The position numbers were made by a program, and so were the translations under genes. Source: Vicugna pacos (taxonomy: Eukaryota > Chordata > Mammalia > Artiodactyla > Camelidae). Taken from it: 64,000 bases of DNA. The stretch is from the NCBI RefSeq assembly GCF_048564905.1, contig NC_132995.1, positions 66,642,639 to 66,706,638 of the forward strand. Reading direction: 5' to 3'. The notes under the pieces are model-generated. The model had not been told where the DNA came from and did not search any database. It saw only the letters and a list, made by a program, of their open reading frames with translations. Of this stretch, positions 23,888 to 35,014 are shown in pieces (within the stretch, counting starts at the first letter, position 1; each line of letters begins with the position of its first letter).

Positions 23888-24313
23888 ATGAGTGATATCA
23901 TATGGTATTTTTATTTCTCTTTCTAGCTTACTTCACTTAGAAAGAAAAATATCATATGATATCACTCACATGTGGAATATAAAAAAAAAGAAGAGGACAC
24001 TAATGAACTCATCTACAAAAGAAACAGACTCGAAGACATAGTAAACAATCTTATGGTTACAGGGGAAAGAGGGTGGGAAGGGATAAATTTGGGAGTTCAA
24101 GATTTGCAAATGTTAACTACTATATATAAAAACAGATAAAAAATAAATTTCTCCTGTATAGCACAGGGAATCATATTCAATATCTTGCAATAAACTCTAA
24201 TGAAAAAAGAGTATGAAAACAAATATATGTATATATATGCATGACTAGGACATTATGCTGTATGCCAGAAATTGACATATTGAAACTGACTGTACTTCAA
24301 TTTTAAAAAAAAT
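23888..24313 (+). mobile_element. Short 5'-inverted LINE-1 3' end
   Basis: From about 23941 the plus strand is the L1 3' end: 'gatatcactcacatgtggaa', 'atcttatggttacaggggaa', 'ctgtatagcacagggaatca' and 'ctgactgtacttcaatttta'. The preceding 53 bases (23888-23940) are the same L1 region in reverse orientation, containing the reverse complement of 'ctaagtgaagtaagc'. The first 81 bases therefore fold as a hairpin with 31-bp arms at 23888-23918 and 23939-23969. This is what a tiny 5' inversion during target-primed reverse transcription would leave. The two segments overlap by about 30 bases. No target-site duplication was confirmed. Confidence 0.85.
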
Positions 24314-24365
24314 TGACTTCAAGAGGAGAGCAGCCTTATGGATGCTATAGTCAATGACATTTCAG

Positions 24366-24515
24366 AAAAAGGTGAGAAAGGGGGTTTTGGGAGGGAAAAA
24401 GAGAGAAACCTTGAGAGAGAAAGAGGGAGAGATGGAAGCAAGGGAGAGAGGAAGAGTGAAAAGAGCAAAAAAGAACTACAAGACAGAGAAAGAAGGAAGA
24501 AGAGATGCTGAGATG
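24366..24515. repeat. Purine-rich (GA) tract
   Basis: About 150 bases are almost entirely A and G on the plus strand, built of 'gagaaag' and 'gagagag' units with few interruptions. The long open frames overlapping on both strands come from this composition and are not genes. Confidence 0.9.
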
Positions 24516-24645
24516 CATTCAGGGGTCTTGGGTACTCCTGCCTCAAGCAAGGGAAGCAAAACAACTCCTGATTTTCATTCCTCGTCCTGCTATGATGCTG
24601 GCACTGCAACCTGGCCACAAGGATTAAGATGTTTGCTCCAATTAA
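24516..24645. other. Unassigned GC-balanced segment
   Basis: This lies between the purine tract and the LTR-like block and may belong to the same element. I cannot name it. Confidence 0.3.
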
Positions 24646-24842
24646 CTGTTGGGGACCAGCCAGTTCCAGCTTGACATTCTGGTATCATTCTATGCCTTTT
24701 TAGCAACTGCCCTGAAAAGACCAGGCCCTACAATTTTCATTAAGATTCATCAAGGAAGCCTTGGTAGATCATTAATAAAGAAATGCATATAACAGAGCCC
24801 ACCATCAACTCTAGTGTCTTCTCATTTATCAAGCCTCACCAA
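24646..24842 (+). mobile_element. Candidate LTR-like block (fossil, unclassified)
   Basis: It begins 'tgttggggaccagcc', carries a polyadenylation signal (aataaag) at about 24774 and ends near 'tcaagcctcacca'. A purine-rich tract lies upstream, as a polypurine tract would before a 3' LTR. It is short for an LTR, I found no internal retroviral sequence and no target duplication was confirmed, so this is tentative. Confidence 0.3.
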
Positions 24843-25079
24843 AATGGACCCCAGGCACGTAAAGAGAAGCCACCTGGAGCCACTTTTCAATCTACTTAAT
24901 GGATTGAGTAAGCCTATTTTAATTAATTTAATTTTATGAACAGATATGCATGAGATGGTATTAAATGCTTCATTAGAAATAAAGTTACATTCAATCACAA
25001 AAAATTATTGAATTTTGAATTATTGAAATTTTGCAGAATACATATTTTTATCTATCATGTTAAAAAGTAAATGAATTAA

Positions 25080-26395
25080 AACCAAGTGGGTTTACTCCAG
25101 GTATGCATGCTTGGTTCAACATTCAGAAATAAATCACTGTAATCCAATACACGAACCAGTTACAGGGGGAAAATCATTTGGTTCTAGCAACTGATGCAGA
25201 AAAAGCATTTGGCAAAATCCAATATCCATTTATGAAAAAATTCTCAGCAAATTAGGAATAGAGGGGGTAAAGAACTTGGTAAAGAACATCACCAAAAAAA
25301 CCTTTCAGATAACATCATACTTTATGATAAAAGACAGGATGCTTTTATCTAAGATCAAGAACAAGGCATGGATGTCTATTATTACTCACCATTACTTTTA
25401 GATACACAATCAAAAGTAAGATCCATGATAGGAAAAAAAATAAACAGCTGGACTTTGTTAAAATTAATTTTGTTTTGCTTTGCAAAAGATTCTACTTGGT
25501 GAGTGAAGTCAAGCTATAGTCTAAGAGGAAGTATTACAAAACATTTATCTGATGAAGGACAAAACATATAAAGAATCTTTAAAACTCAACAGTGAGAGAA
25601 CAAAGAACCCAACTATGGAATGTAGAAAAGCTCTGACCAGACATTCTTCCAGTGAAGATATGCAGATAGCAAATAAGCATATGAAAAGATGTTCAATATC
25701 ATATGTCATTAGATAAATGCAAATTACAACACTGTGAGATGCTACAAATTAATCTATTAAAATGGCTACACTCCAAATAGCAACTGCTGGTGAGCATATT
25801 GAACAGCAGGGACTCTCCTTCACTGCTGATGGGAATGTAAAACAGTATAGCCACTTTGGAAGAAAGTTCAGCGGTATCTGACAAAACTGAATATAATCTT
25901 ACTTTATGTTCTAACAATGGTGCTGTTAGGTATTTATGAACTGATTTTAAAATAGTACAATCTGCATGTGAATATTTATAGCAACTTAATTCATCACTGC
26001 CAAAACAAGAGACAGCCAAGATATCCTTCAGTAGGTTACTGGAAAAATAAACTGTGGTATACTGATTAAAATAGAATAATATTCAGCAATTAAAAAGTAA
26101 TAATCCATGCAAAGACATGAATGAATTTTAAATGAATATTGATAACCAAAAAAAAGCCACTCTGAAAAGATTACATACTTTTAAATTACAGTTATATGAC
26201 ATTCGGGAAAAGGTCAGTTGTTAGTGGGAGTTTGAGGTGAAAGGTTAATAGGTAAAGCACAGGGGATTTTTAATTATTTTAAGTGAAATTATTTTCAGTG
26301 ATATTGTAATGGTGAATACATGACATTATCCTTTTGTCAAAATACATAGAACTTTTATCATTAAGAGTCAGCCTTAATATATGCAAATAAAAATT
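25080..26395 (+). mobile_element. Ancient LINE-1, ORF2 to 3' UTR, with internal deletions
   Basis: Landmarks in order are: 'accaagtgggtttactccag' (25081), 'aaaaagcatttggcaaaatc' (25200), 'aatagcaactgctggtgagc', 'ctgatgggaatgtaaaacag' (25825) and 'agccaagatatccttcagta' (near 26014). A 3' UTR follows with 'gtgatattgtaatggtgaat' and 'catgacattatccttttgtc' (26300-26340). That UTR is of the L1M type. The copy skips parts of ORF2 between about 25350 and 25440 and is highly diverged. Confidence 0.8.
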
Positions 26396-27504
26396 ATTTC
26401 AGAGTCAAGAAATTCCACAATAAAATCTAGAATTTGACATAATAATCTAATTATTGCATATATATGAAATAACCTCATTGAAAAGAAATGAGGGAAAGTT
26501 GTTGACTTAAGTAACTGGAAATGAGTGCATTCTATAAGAAAGATTAAAGGCAAAATAAACTTCAAGCACATTAAATAAAATTAGCACCTGATTGCAGTTA
26601 TCCATGGGTTAGTAATTATAAACTGCGATACATATATATATATATAGTTTGTCACTGGCTTCTTTGTAATTTTAGTGTCTTTACAAGAAAATCTTAAATT
26701 ATATATATGGCTCACATTGTATAATTATTACATAGCACCATTCTAAGCTGCCATATGTCCAAAGCAATTTTCAAATTTCTGAGGGTTCCACCAATCAGTA
26801 AGCATAACTATGTAAGACTTAATGTGTTCAAACTTATTTCTGAAGATCCCACACTTTAATAATTCCTACCTAAGACTCATTGAACAGTTAAGTAAATGGA
26901 TGTCAGATGACGGGGAACAGATTGGAGTGAGAGATTTACAGATAAGCAAAGTGCGGAAGGCTAGAATGTTCCATGTAGTGACAGATTAGATTGGAGACAT
27001 TAGTATAAACTAATGCTTACTGTAATCTAAATGGCTACATACATAAGTATTTATAGATATGTTTAGATCCACAGGTTACTATGCTCATGTATACTTCCTT
27101 TTGCTGTCAGCTTAGAGTGCCTACATGCAAAGTCACTCCAGTAGCAACAAGCACACCTAGACTTAAAGTTTGGTTTCTAATGTTATTCTCCAATTTAAAA
27201 AAAAAAGCTCTTTGAAGATCTGGCTGATTCTAGAACTGAGGCAGAAAATACACATGATTAGCCCAGAGCATTTCATAGTGTCAGAAAGGAAGTGCTTAAA
27301 CAAACACCACACAAATGAACGGACATACCCAAGAGCCAACTGGAAGAGTTCCCAATGGCCAAAGCTGAAATAATTTGAACACAAAAATATAAAGTAGTAT
27401 TGAATTATAACACAAAACTTGAAAATATCCACAGGTCTATCCTGATTTAAATAAATTATTGAATACATAAATCAAATATCCCATGTAGAAGATTTCAAAT
27501 GTTT
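26396..27504. other. Unassigned A+T-rich DNA
   Basis: No gene or nameable repeat. A short (TA)n lies at 26632-26646. The 101-codon minus-strand frame at 27163-27468 has no recognisable domain. Confidence 0.45.
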
Positions 27505-28190
27505 ATACAGATACTCCACCCTCAAGGAGGTGGCGCATAACTCCCCACTTAAGTGTGGGCCATGCATAGTGCCTTCTTTTCAAGAGTACATTAGGGAATA
27601 GGGAAAAAGTGTAATTTGACCAAGAAGAAAGCTGAAAAATACTACTTTAGCCAGGTGATCAAAGTTAACAACAACAGTGATAAATCATGTTATGCTAAAT
27701 TAGGTACCCTTAATATGAGATGATGCGATTTTCACTGAACTCTGTGGTGTTTCCTCCTCTAAAATTGTAACCTTAGTTTAATCATGAGGGATACAAAAAT
27801 CAGACAAATGCCAATAGAGAGGCTTCCTACAAAATACCTTGCCGGTAGTCCTCACCTCTCAAGGTAATCTTTAAAAAAAAAAGGTCTGAGAAATTATTGC
27901 AGCCAAGAAAAGCCTAAGGAAGCATTACAACTAAATGTAATATGGAATTCTGGACTAGATCCTGAAGCACCAAAAAGAAGTTGGCTGAAAAAAAAGCAAA
28001 CCTGAATTTAGTTAATAATTAGGTATCAATATAGGTTCTCTACTTGTGACAAATGTCCCATATTAATACAAGATGTTGATAATAGAGGAAATGATGTGGG
28101 ATATCTGGGATCTCTCAAACTACACCTCTGATTTTCCTGTAAATCTAAAACTATTCTGAAAAAAAGTTTATGAAGAAAATGAATCTTCAT
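27505..28190 (+). mobile_element. Ancient LINE-1 (L1M-type) 3' UTR
   Basis: A nearly collinear match to the long 3' UTR of an old L1 family as I recall it: 'caaggaggtggcgcataact' (27523), 'agccaggtgatcaaagttaa' (27649), 'gtttaatcatgagggataca' (27776), 'acaactaaatgtaatatgga' (27927), 'acttgtgacaaatgtcccat' (28042), 'gtaaatctaaaactattctg' (28140). It ends near 28190 with a weak A-rich tail. It is about 680 bases long, so this UTR is unusually complete for its age. Confidence 0.8.
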
Positions 28191-28740
28191 TTTATGAAGA
28201 AAATTAACTTTATGAAGGAAAAAAGAAACCTCTACTTCTGCTTAATTAAGCACACAATATAATTTCTAAACCTTGTAAACATTACATCAATTAATAATAA
28301 TAAATTAATATTATGTTTTAATTAAAATTCACATCGGGAATTAAAATGAAAATGCTGACATTTAGCTATGATTTATGTTCTCCATTTACAGCTATTAAAA
28401 TCATTATAATCAAAATGCAAAATTCTGCACTATATTCTTAATATGTTGAAATAATTTACTCCTTATTTTTCACCTATTTGGCAATAAAATCACACAAATC
28501 TTATGAAACATACAGACTACCAATTCAAATATTAGTTTACAAGAGAGGTATTTAGAACTAGTGTGCTAAATACTAGTCCTGAAATTGCCTCTGTGGATGT
28601 CAGTATCATACTAAGAAGCATGTTAGGATTACTGTAGGTATGTGAATTATATATAAATAGTCCTTTTCTGATACTTCACAAACAAAATATTTAACCATAT
28701 CAATTTTTAAATAAGCATCATCTAGTATAAATAGATATCA
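28191..28740. other. Unassigned A+T-rich DNA
   Basis: Nothing recognisable. Confidence 0.45.
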
Positions 28741-28744
28741 CAAT

Positions 28745-28985
28745 AACATCTTAAGCTCCTTAAAGTTTTCAAATAACTGGCATTCACATGATCTCATTTT
28801 GATATAATTTTAACACACTTTGGTTCACAGGCTAACTTCTGTAATATCCATTTTGCAAATGAGGAAACCACCTCCTAGAAATTAAATGATTGGATTGAGA
28901 TCACATATTTAATAAGTGATAGTGTTTTGACTTAAACCAAGTCTTCTAATTCAAAGTCATATAATCTTTCCTATGTTCTACTTTA
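28745..28985 (+). repeat. MIR SINE
   Basis: The order 'catgatctcattttgatata', 'tatccattttgcaaatgagg', 'aaaccacctcctagaaatta', 'gagatcacatatttaataag' and 'aagtcttctaattcaaagtc' matches MIR from the core to its 3' part. About 25-30 percent diverged by eye. Confidence 0.8.
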
Positions 28986-29031
28986 TATATATATATATAT
29001 AGAGAGAGAGAGATAGATATAGATATAGATA
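28984..29031. repeat. Compound (TA)n(GA)n(GATATA)n microsatellite
   Basis: Three adjoining simple-repeat motifs, directly at the 3' edge of the MIR. Confidence 0.9.
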
Positions 29032-30026
29032 TTTGATATCTTATGAAAACTTGTGTAATCACTATCAACAGGGCAATACAGGTGAACCCTCATGCAACTC
29101 ACCAATGTGCAACCTTAATGAAAGCAAATGAAACAGGGCAGGTTTTACCAGGGACATTATCATTTTTAATTGCATTTTAGAAAATTTAGTAAATTGACAT
29201 TTTGATTTTTGCACAGACAATTATGATAATTCCCTGTTTATCTTCATTCTAATTTTCTCTATATGAGCAATGCTGAAGTTTATTCCTGTACCATCTTAAT
29301 GAGGAATTCCAATTCACTCTGTATTATATTAAATATAAGCTGCTTATAATATCTTCATACTTATAAGTGTAGAATTTATTGACAAAGTGGTGCTAGTATT
29401 CAACCTTCCTTTTCCCATTCATCTTCCTCACAGCTTCACTGATAACATCTATTTTCTGAGACTTCTACTTCTTATTCACCCTGCTATAATCAATAGTCAC
29501 CCAGATATCGCAAGTCCCTTTGTTTTCTGTTTCAACTTTTGTTTCTTGACAATTCTGACAACAATCATGGAATTGCCTTCCTGGAAGTTGAGAAGTAGTG
29601 GGGGTGGAGGAGAAATCTTTCTCTGCCACTGCTGAAAAGAAGTGTTGATGCCTGACATTAATCTAACCAGGGATCTGGGGAATCACATGTTTCTATATTC
29701 CTAAAATCCTTTAAGATGATTGTGGGATGGCCACTGAGTCTTCCATGAAAGAATACAACACAGTATCTTTTTATTTGAAGAAAAATTATTCTACTTGTTA
29801 AGGAATTTTGATCTTCAGAAAAATCTCAGCATTATTGTGCTAAATGTCTTTGTGATTCTTTTCTGGGGCTGGCCTAGATTATAAGAGACAATTTAGGTGT
29901 GAAATTTGGCTTAGAGACAGAAGTGATGGCTAATATATTCCATTACCCAAATGCTGTTCTTCCATTAAACTTAGCCTAAATATGTCAAATGCTCAATAAG
30001 CAAGATCACCTCTTGGTCTTAGCCAT
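29032..30026. other. Unassigned A+T-rich DNA
   Basis: No gene or nameable repeat. The 82-codon frame at 29387-29635 is T-rich, without domain content. Confidence 0.45.
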
Positions 30027-30740
30027 GGGAATGTATTTTGGTGCATCCATTATGGAAGAAATTATGGAGATTCCTCAAAAAACTAAAAACAGACTTATCA
30101 TATGATCTAACAATTCCACTCCTGGGTATATATCCAGAGGGAACTCTAATTCTAAAAGATACATGCATCCCAATGTTTATAGCAGCACTATTTGCAATAG
30201 TCAAGACATGGAATCAACCTAAATGTCCATGGACAGAGGATTGGATAAAGAAGATGTGGTATATTTACACAATGGAATACCACTTAGCCATAAAAAAGAA
30301 TAAAATAATGTCATTTGCAGGAACACAGATGGACCTGGAGATCACCATTCTAAGTGAAGTAAGCCACAAAAGAAAGAAAAATACCACATGATATCACTCA
30401 TATGTGGAATCTTAAAAAAAAAAAAAGTGAACTTATTAACAAAACAGAAACGGACTCACAAAGAAAACTAACTTATAGTTACCAGGGGTGAAGTGGGTGG
30501 GAAGGGATAAATTGAGAGCTTGAGATTTGCAGATACTAATTACTATATATAAAGTAGGTAAACAATAAGTTTCTACTGTATAGCACAGGGAAATATATTC
30601 AATATTTTGTAGTAACCTATAATTAAAATGAATATGAAAACGAATATGTGTATGTGTATATATATGAATGAAATATTGTGTTGTACACCAGAAATTTACA
30701 CATTATAAACTGACTATACTACAATAAAAAAAATTAACAC
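30027..30740 (+). mobile_element. 5'-truncated LINE-1, ORF2 C-terminus and 3' UTR
   Basis: A young-looking truncated insertion. A frame at 30038-30391 stays open for 117 codons and encodes the recognisable ORF2p C-terminal end: 'IPLLGIYPEG' near residue 26, 'MFIAALFAIVKTWNQPKCP' near residue 46, 'DWIKKMWYIYTMEYHLAIKK' near residue 67, 'MDLEITILSEVS' near residue 97. The 3' UTR follows with 'gatatcactcatatgtggaa', 'ctgtatagcacagggaaata' and 'tgtacaccagaaatttacac'. It ends in 'ctatactacaataaaaaaaa'. Its state of preservation makes it one of the youngest insertions here. Confidence 0.95.
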
Positions 30741-32814
30741 ACACATAAAATATTTCTTCAGTTCTTTTAAACTTGTATTTCCTTGAAATTTATTAAACTG
30801 ATCTATGAGATATCTGGACTTTTACAACATCTGGAATGCATCCTTACACAGGTAGATGCTCTATTATTTAAATTGTTTTAAGACTGGCATGAAGGATATA
30901 GGTAAACCTAGCAGTCATTCTAAGGTAATTTTTTAGAACTTAAAATGTTCATTTAGAAAATACTGATGAGGTGAGAGAATCCAGGAGGATATTAAATACA
31001 AGCTAATTTGGATTTTTAAAACATTGTATTATTTTGATAATTAATCAAATGCATAATTCTCATATGTATAACTATAAATTAGCTGTACTGATATCCCTTT
31101 TAGTTAGTTTGAGCAAAGACTAAAATGACCTTTAAATGAGTTTTTATTATCCAAAAACACAAGAAATACTTTCTATTTAGACATGCTTTATGTTTAGAGG
31201 AGATTTATATTCATAAATGCTTTACACTTAGAACAGTATATTTAGACAGCTCCTCCAACTCTGTGCATTAAAATAGTGTGTTTCTTATTAATCTACGGGA
31301 CTAATGAGGTGCTGATAAATAGTAGCTTGAGCCCCTGCAAAGGTACATAAGAAGACTTAGTATTTATGAATCTAGTATTTATTTTACTCATTTTGATATT
31401 AGCCTTTTTTATACAGAAAGTAAATTCAACAATTCATTGTTTTAAATACATCCTTCTGTAAATTAGAATTGTCATATGTGACACAATATAACTCTTGTAA
31501 CTCCCCTAACAATGAGAAGCCTTTCTAGATAATTTAATTGAAATCATCATTTTTATTATTTAAAAACAGCAATGTGATGTTACCTTTATGTGTTAGATTT
31601 ATTTTACTAAGTTATTTTAATGTAGGTGATATTTTATGGATGCCCTGTAAGATGGAAAATTTAATAACTAAGTCAGATGACCAAAAAAAAAAGTGTTAAG
31701 ATGTCTTATATGTCAGGGTAGTATTATTGACTTTATTTCAGTAGGGCTATAAAATTAAAGGTAACTGAGCTACATGGAATTTATGCTCCTACAGGGAATA
31801 ATGGACAAACTCATAGCACGTAAGTCTTAGAAGTCATTAAATAATTCGTTACTAAAGGGAATAGTGGCGAGAAGGCAGAGAAGAAAAAAATCATTGCAAA
31901 TTGAAGTATTAAAATCTATATATTAAAAAGAAGAAAGGCAAAGGAAATACAAATCAAAACACATGAGGAATGACCTTAACCTGGAGTTTAAATTCAACCT
32001 AAAAAATCAAATACAATATGATATAATCTATGGAAGTTTTGGGAGGTGGAGAAAGTGAGGGTGGTTCAAGTTGGGGCAGGTGGCATGGGGTTGCTACAGG
32101 CAAGAAATATTATTTCAGCCTCAGGCATTTTGAACTGACAGCTGGGTAAGGAGAGAAAATCTAAGGTCATTTAGGTATATTATTAAAGTTTTGAGAAGGA
32201 ACTGTTAAAAGTTTCTGATGACTTGGGTATCAAGAAACCCTAACTGGCTAATACTTGTGATTAAAAGGTGATCAGTATTGTAAAACGCAGATTACAGAGT
32301 TTGAGTGATAAAAGTAAACAGTAAATATATTGAATAAGCACTTTTTAACTATATAAATGAATTAAATAACTACAGACCTAGCCAGAAAAATGTTATATAG
32401 TTATCATTATTATATCTAGTTTCAAGATTATCTGGTAACTCTCTTTAAAGGAACTTGTGGATAGACTACTATGTGGTCATTTCATCAGCCTATTTATTTA
32501 ATTGTGTAGTATAAATTTGATTTAACACTCCCTCTCAAACTTCTGTAGAATTTTCACAATAATTTCTACATAGGTAATATTAAACAAGTAACTTAGTAGC
32601 AAGTTTTTAAATATTAACACATGAAGTTTAAAGTGAAGTCTATGTAAGAACAGTCTTTTTTCAAAAGTCATGACTGTAAAATACTAAAATTTCTATTAAT
32701 AACATAAATATAAGAAAGTGAACAGAACTCTAACACCTCCCCTCATTGTTTACAGCATGTTACATAGCATGTCTTACAATTTAAAACTTATTATTACATA
32801 ACTTACTATTTAGA
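30741..32814. other. Unassigned A+T-rich DNA
   Basis: No gene or nameable repeat. A G-rich patch at 32035-32100 ('gggaggtggagaaagtgagg' onward) stands out in composition only. Confidence 0.45.
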
Positions 32815-32935
32815 TACTGGTTCATTTGTTTATCACCACACTAAACCCACTAGAATATAAACTGTATTACTTACACAGGATCCTGAGGCTTAGAACAGTG
32901 CTATGTACATAGTAAGCACTTAAAAATAATACACC
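32815..32935 (+). repeat. L2 LINE 3'-end relic
   Basis: The phrases 'cactagaatataaactgtat', 'acagtgctatgtacatagta' and 'agcacttaaaaataata' match the L2 3' end ('ctagaatgtaagctccatgag', 'acagtgcctggcacatagta' and 'ggtgctcaataaata'). Confidence 0.65.
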
Positions 32936-33655
32936 TAAGATATGTTGCCAGGACTTTTCCTGATTAACGTAAAAGACATTTGAAGAGAATTTTGATGTCA
33001 CACTACCCTTTCTTTCGATATTTAGCCACATAAATAGGGAGGAAAAGCAGGGTCTGAATAAAGTTAAATCATAAAAAAGATAAATCATCAAATTAGACAA
33101 GATCAGAAACTTACATTATTTGGAAGTTGTTCCTTAGAGGTTTTGATGATAGAATGCCTAAAGGGTAGGTGGAAATGTATAGTCCCAAAGATCCATTGGC
33201 TTCATGTAGGAAGTAGCAAAAATAGTCATTTAAAAATGAAGAATAAAAAGATAAGAACAGGAAGTTTTTAGTCTCGGTGTAAATCAGGATTTTTCATATG
33301 AATGCAAAATTAATTGGAGTTAAGAGAAAAAAAATCTTGCTTGAAACTATTTACCACATATAAGTAGAATGTATTTGCTATATTCTTTATAATTTTTCCA
33401 TTATATGATTTATAGCCATTGGTTGAATGAATTAGATGACTGGGGCATTACAGTAAAAGTTTTCTTTTTTATTTCATCTTTTTAAAGAGAAATGTGAAAA
33501 AATACAACTTGCCTTGATATATTTTTAAAATTCAGATCAACAAAATTACTGAGTCTTAAAAACAGTCCTACCAACTATCCAAATTGTGGTAATAGTGTCT
33601 AAGCCACTATAAGCCTAGAACTGCAAATATTAAACCTATGCTAACAAGAACTGAT
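32936..33655. other. Unassigned A+T-rich DNA
   Basis: Nothing recognisable. Confidence 0.45.
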
Positions 33656-33659
33656 AATA

Positions 33660-33905
33660 CTCAAGGCTTATCATTTACTACTATGTGTTAAGCACGTTTC
33701 AAAGTGCCACATATATTATATACACGTATACATATAATCCTTGGAAGAATGCTGCAAGAAAATATTAATATCCATATTTTCAGATGAGGAATTCAAGGCC
33801 GAAAAATAGTGAATTGCCTAAAGGCACACAGTTAGAATCAAATGGGAACATAAGCGTTCACTTGAAATTCTGGTCTTAACCATCATGTTTTATCACCTCC
33901 TATAA
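33660..33905 (+). repeat. MIR SINE, near full length
   Basis: All MIR landmarks are present in order: 'tactactatgtgttaagcac', 'ccacatatattata', 'tataatccttggaagaatgc', 'ccatattttcagatgaggaa', 'aattgcctaaaggcacacag' and 'ggtcttaaccatcatgtttt'. It is the clearest MIR in the window. Confidence 0.85.
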
Positions 33906-35003
33906 AGTTATGGCGAGCACAAAGCACAATATGTGCTCCAATTTTCTCTTGGATTTTAAACTATACCAAAGATACTATGAGAAACAGAATCATCAAGATT
34001 TAAAATGAAACTATCTTAAATATTACGGACACATTTCCATGTCACTTGAGGAAAACACTCCAGCCTTTTAAACTGCAGATTTCTAGTCAAGATGATGTTA
34101 TGAGTTTACATGTGAAAATCCAACTCCATGTCAAAATGATGACAGAATATGTGTACACACACATATATGTACACCCAAGCATAGAAATGTTTATACATAA
34201 TAGAAAACGAATAAAGCAAGATTTTAAAAACTGTTGTATGTACAAAGAATACTGAACCCCAACTGTGTGTGTGTACAGACAGAAATATACTTATCTATGT
34301 ATATATACACACAACATAATTATTAAAAAAAAACCCTCAAAACTGGGATTTACTTTAGGCAAGCCACAAACAGATATATAAGTTATAACAGAGATACACA
34401 GATAAAGAAGTTCATCTGAGGAGGTCCAGCACCATCCATTGGGAACCTAGAAAGAGGGAAGAGCAATAATTATAGAAAAGTAATATTTGAACAATCTCAG
34501 CTGAAATTTTTTTTCAAAATTGATGATAAACAGATGGTTTCTTCATCTATTTTCTTCATACACTACTATCATTGCCTCTCCTCTCATTTGTCTTCTTCAG
34601 ATGGAGAGCACATCAATTACAAAGCAAAAGGAATACATTTTTTTTTAATATACAGGTATATCATAGTGAAATGACAAAGTATCAAGAATAAAGAGAAAAA
34701 TCTTAAAAATTTGGGAGAAAATTAAACAGCAACCAAATGAGAATAGCAGAAGACTTATAATCAGTAAAAAATAAGATTCAACTAATAAAATCCAAGTAAA
34801 TATAGATATTTAAATTTTAGCATAAAAGATTTTACCACCCACATACTCTGTCATAGTTGGTTCCAAAGTGAATAAAAATTAAGGCTAGAAAGATTAAAAG
34901 TGAAATATTTCAAATTTATATGTAATGTTTTATATTTTTAATTAAAATTATAAAGGAAATGTAACAAAATAACAGGATTCCTTAATTCCAAAAGATTAAA
35001 ATA
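33906..35003. other. Unassigned A+T-rich DNA
   Basis: No gene. Scattered 'acacacatatatgtac' phrases near 34155-34175 and 34290-34315 form cryptic simple repeats. Confidence 0.45.
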
Positions 35004-35014
35004 AATTGGATGTT
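35004..35014. repeat. Target-site duplication, left copy
   Basis: 'aattggatgtt' directly precedes the inverted L1 and recurs exactly at 36507-36517 after its A-rich tail. Confidence 0.8.

Noticed and set aside
24319-24674. Overlapping 99- and 106-codon frames on opposite strands
   Set aside because: They lie over a nearly pure purine tract, whose composition lacks stop codons on both strands. The translations are low-complexity (K/R/E on one strand, S/L/F/P on the other).
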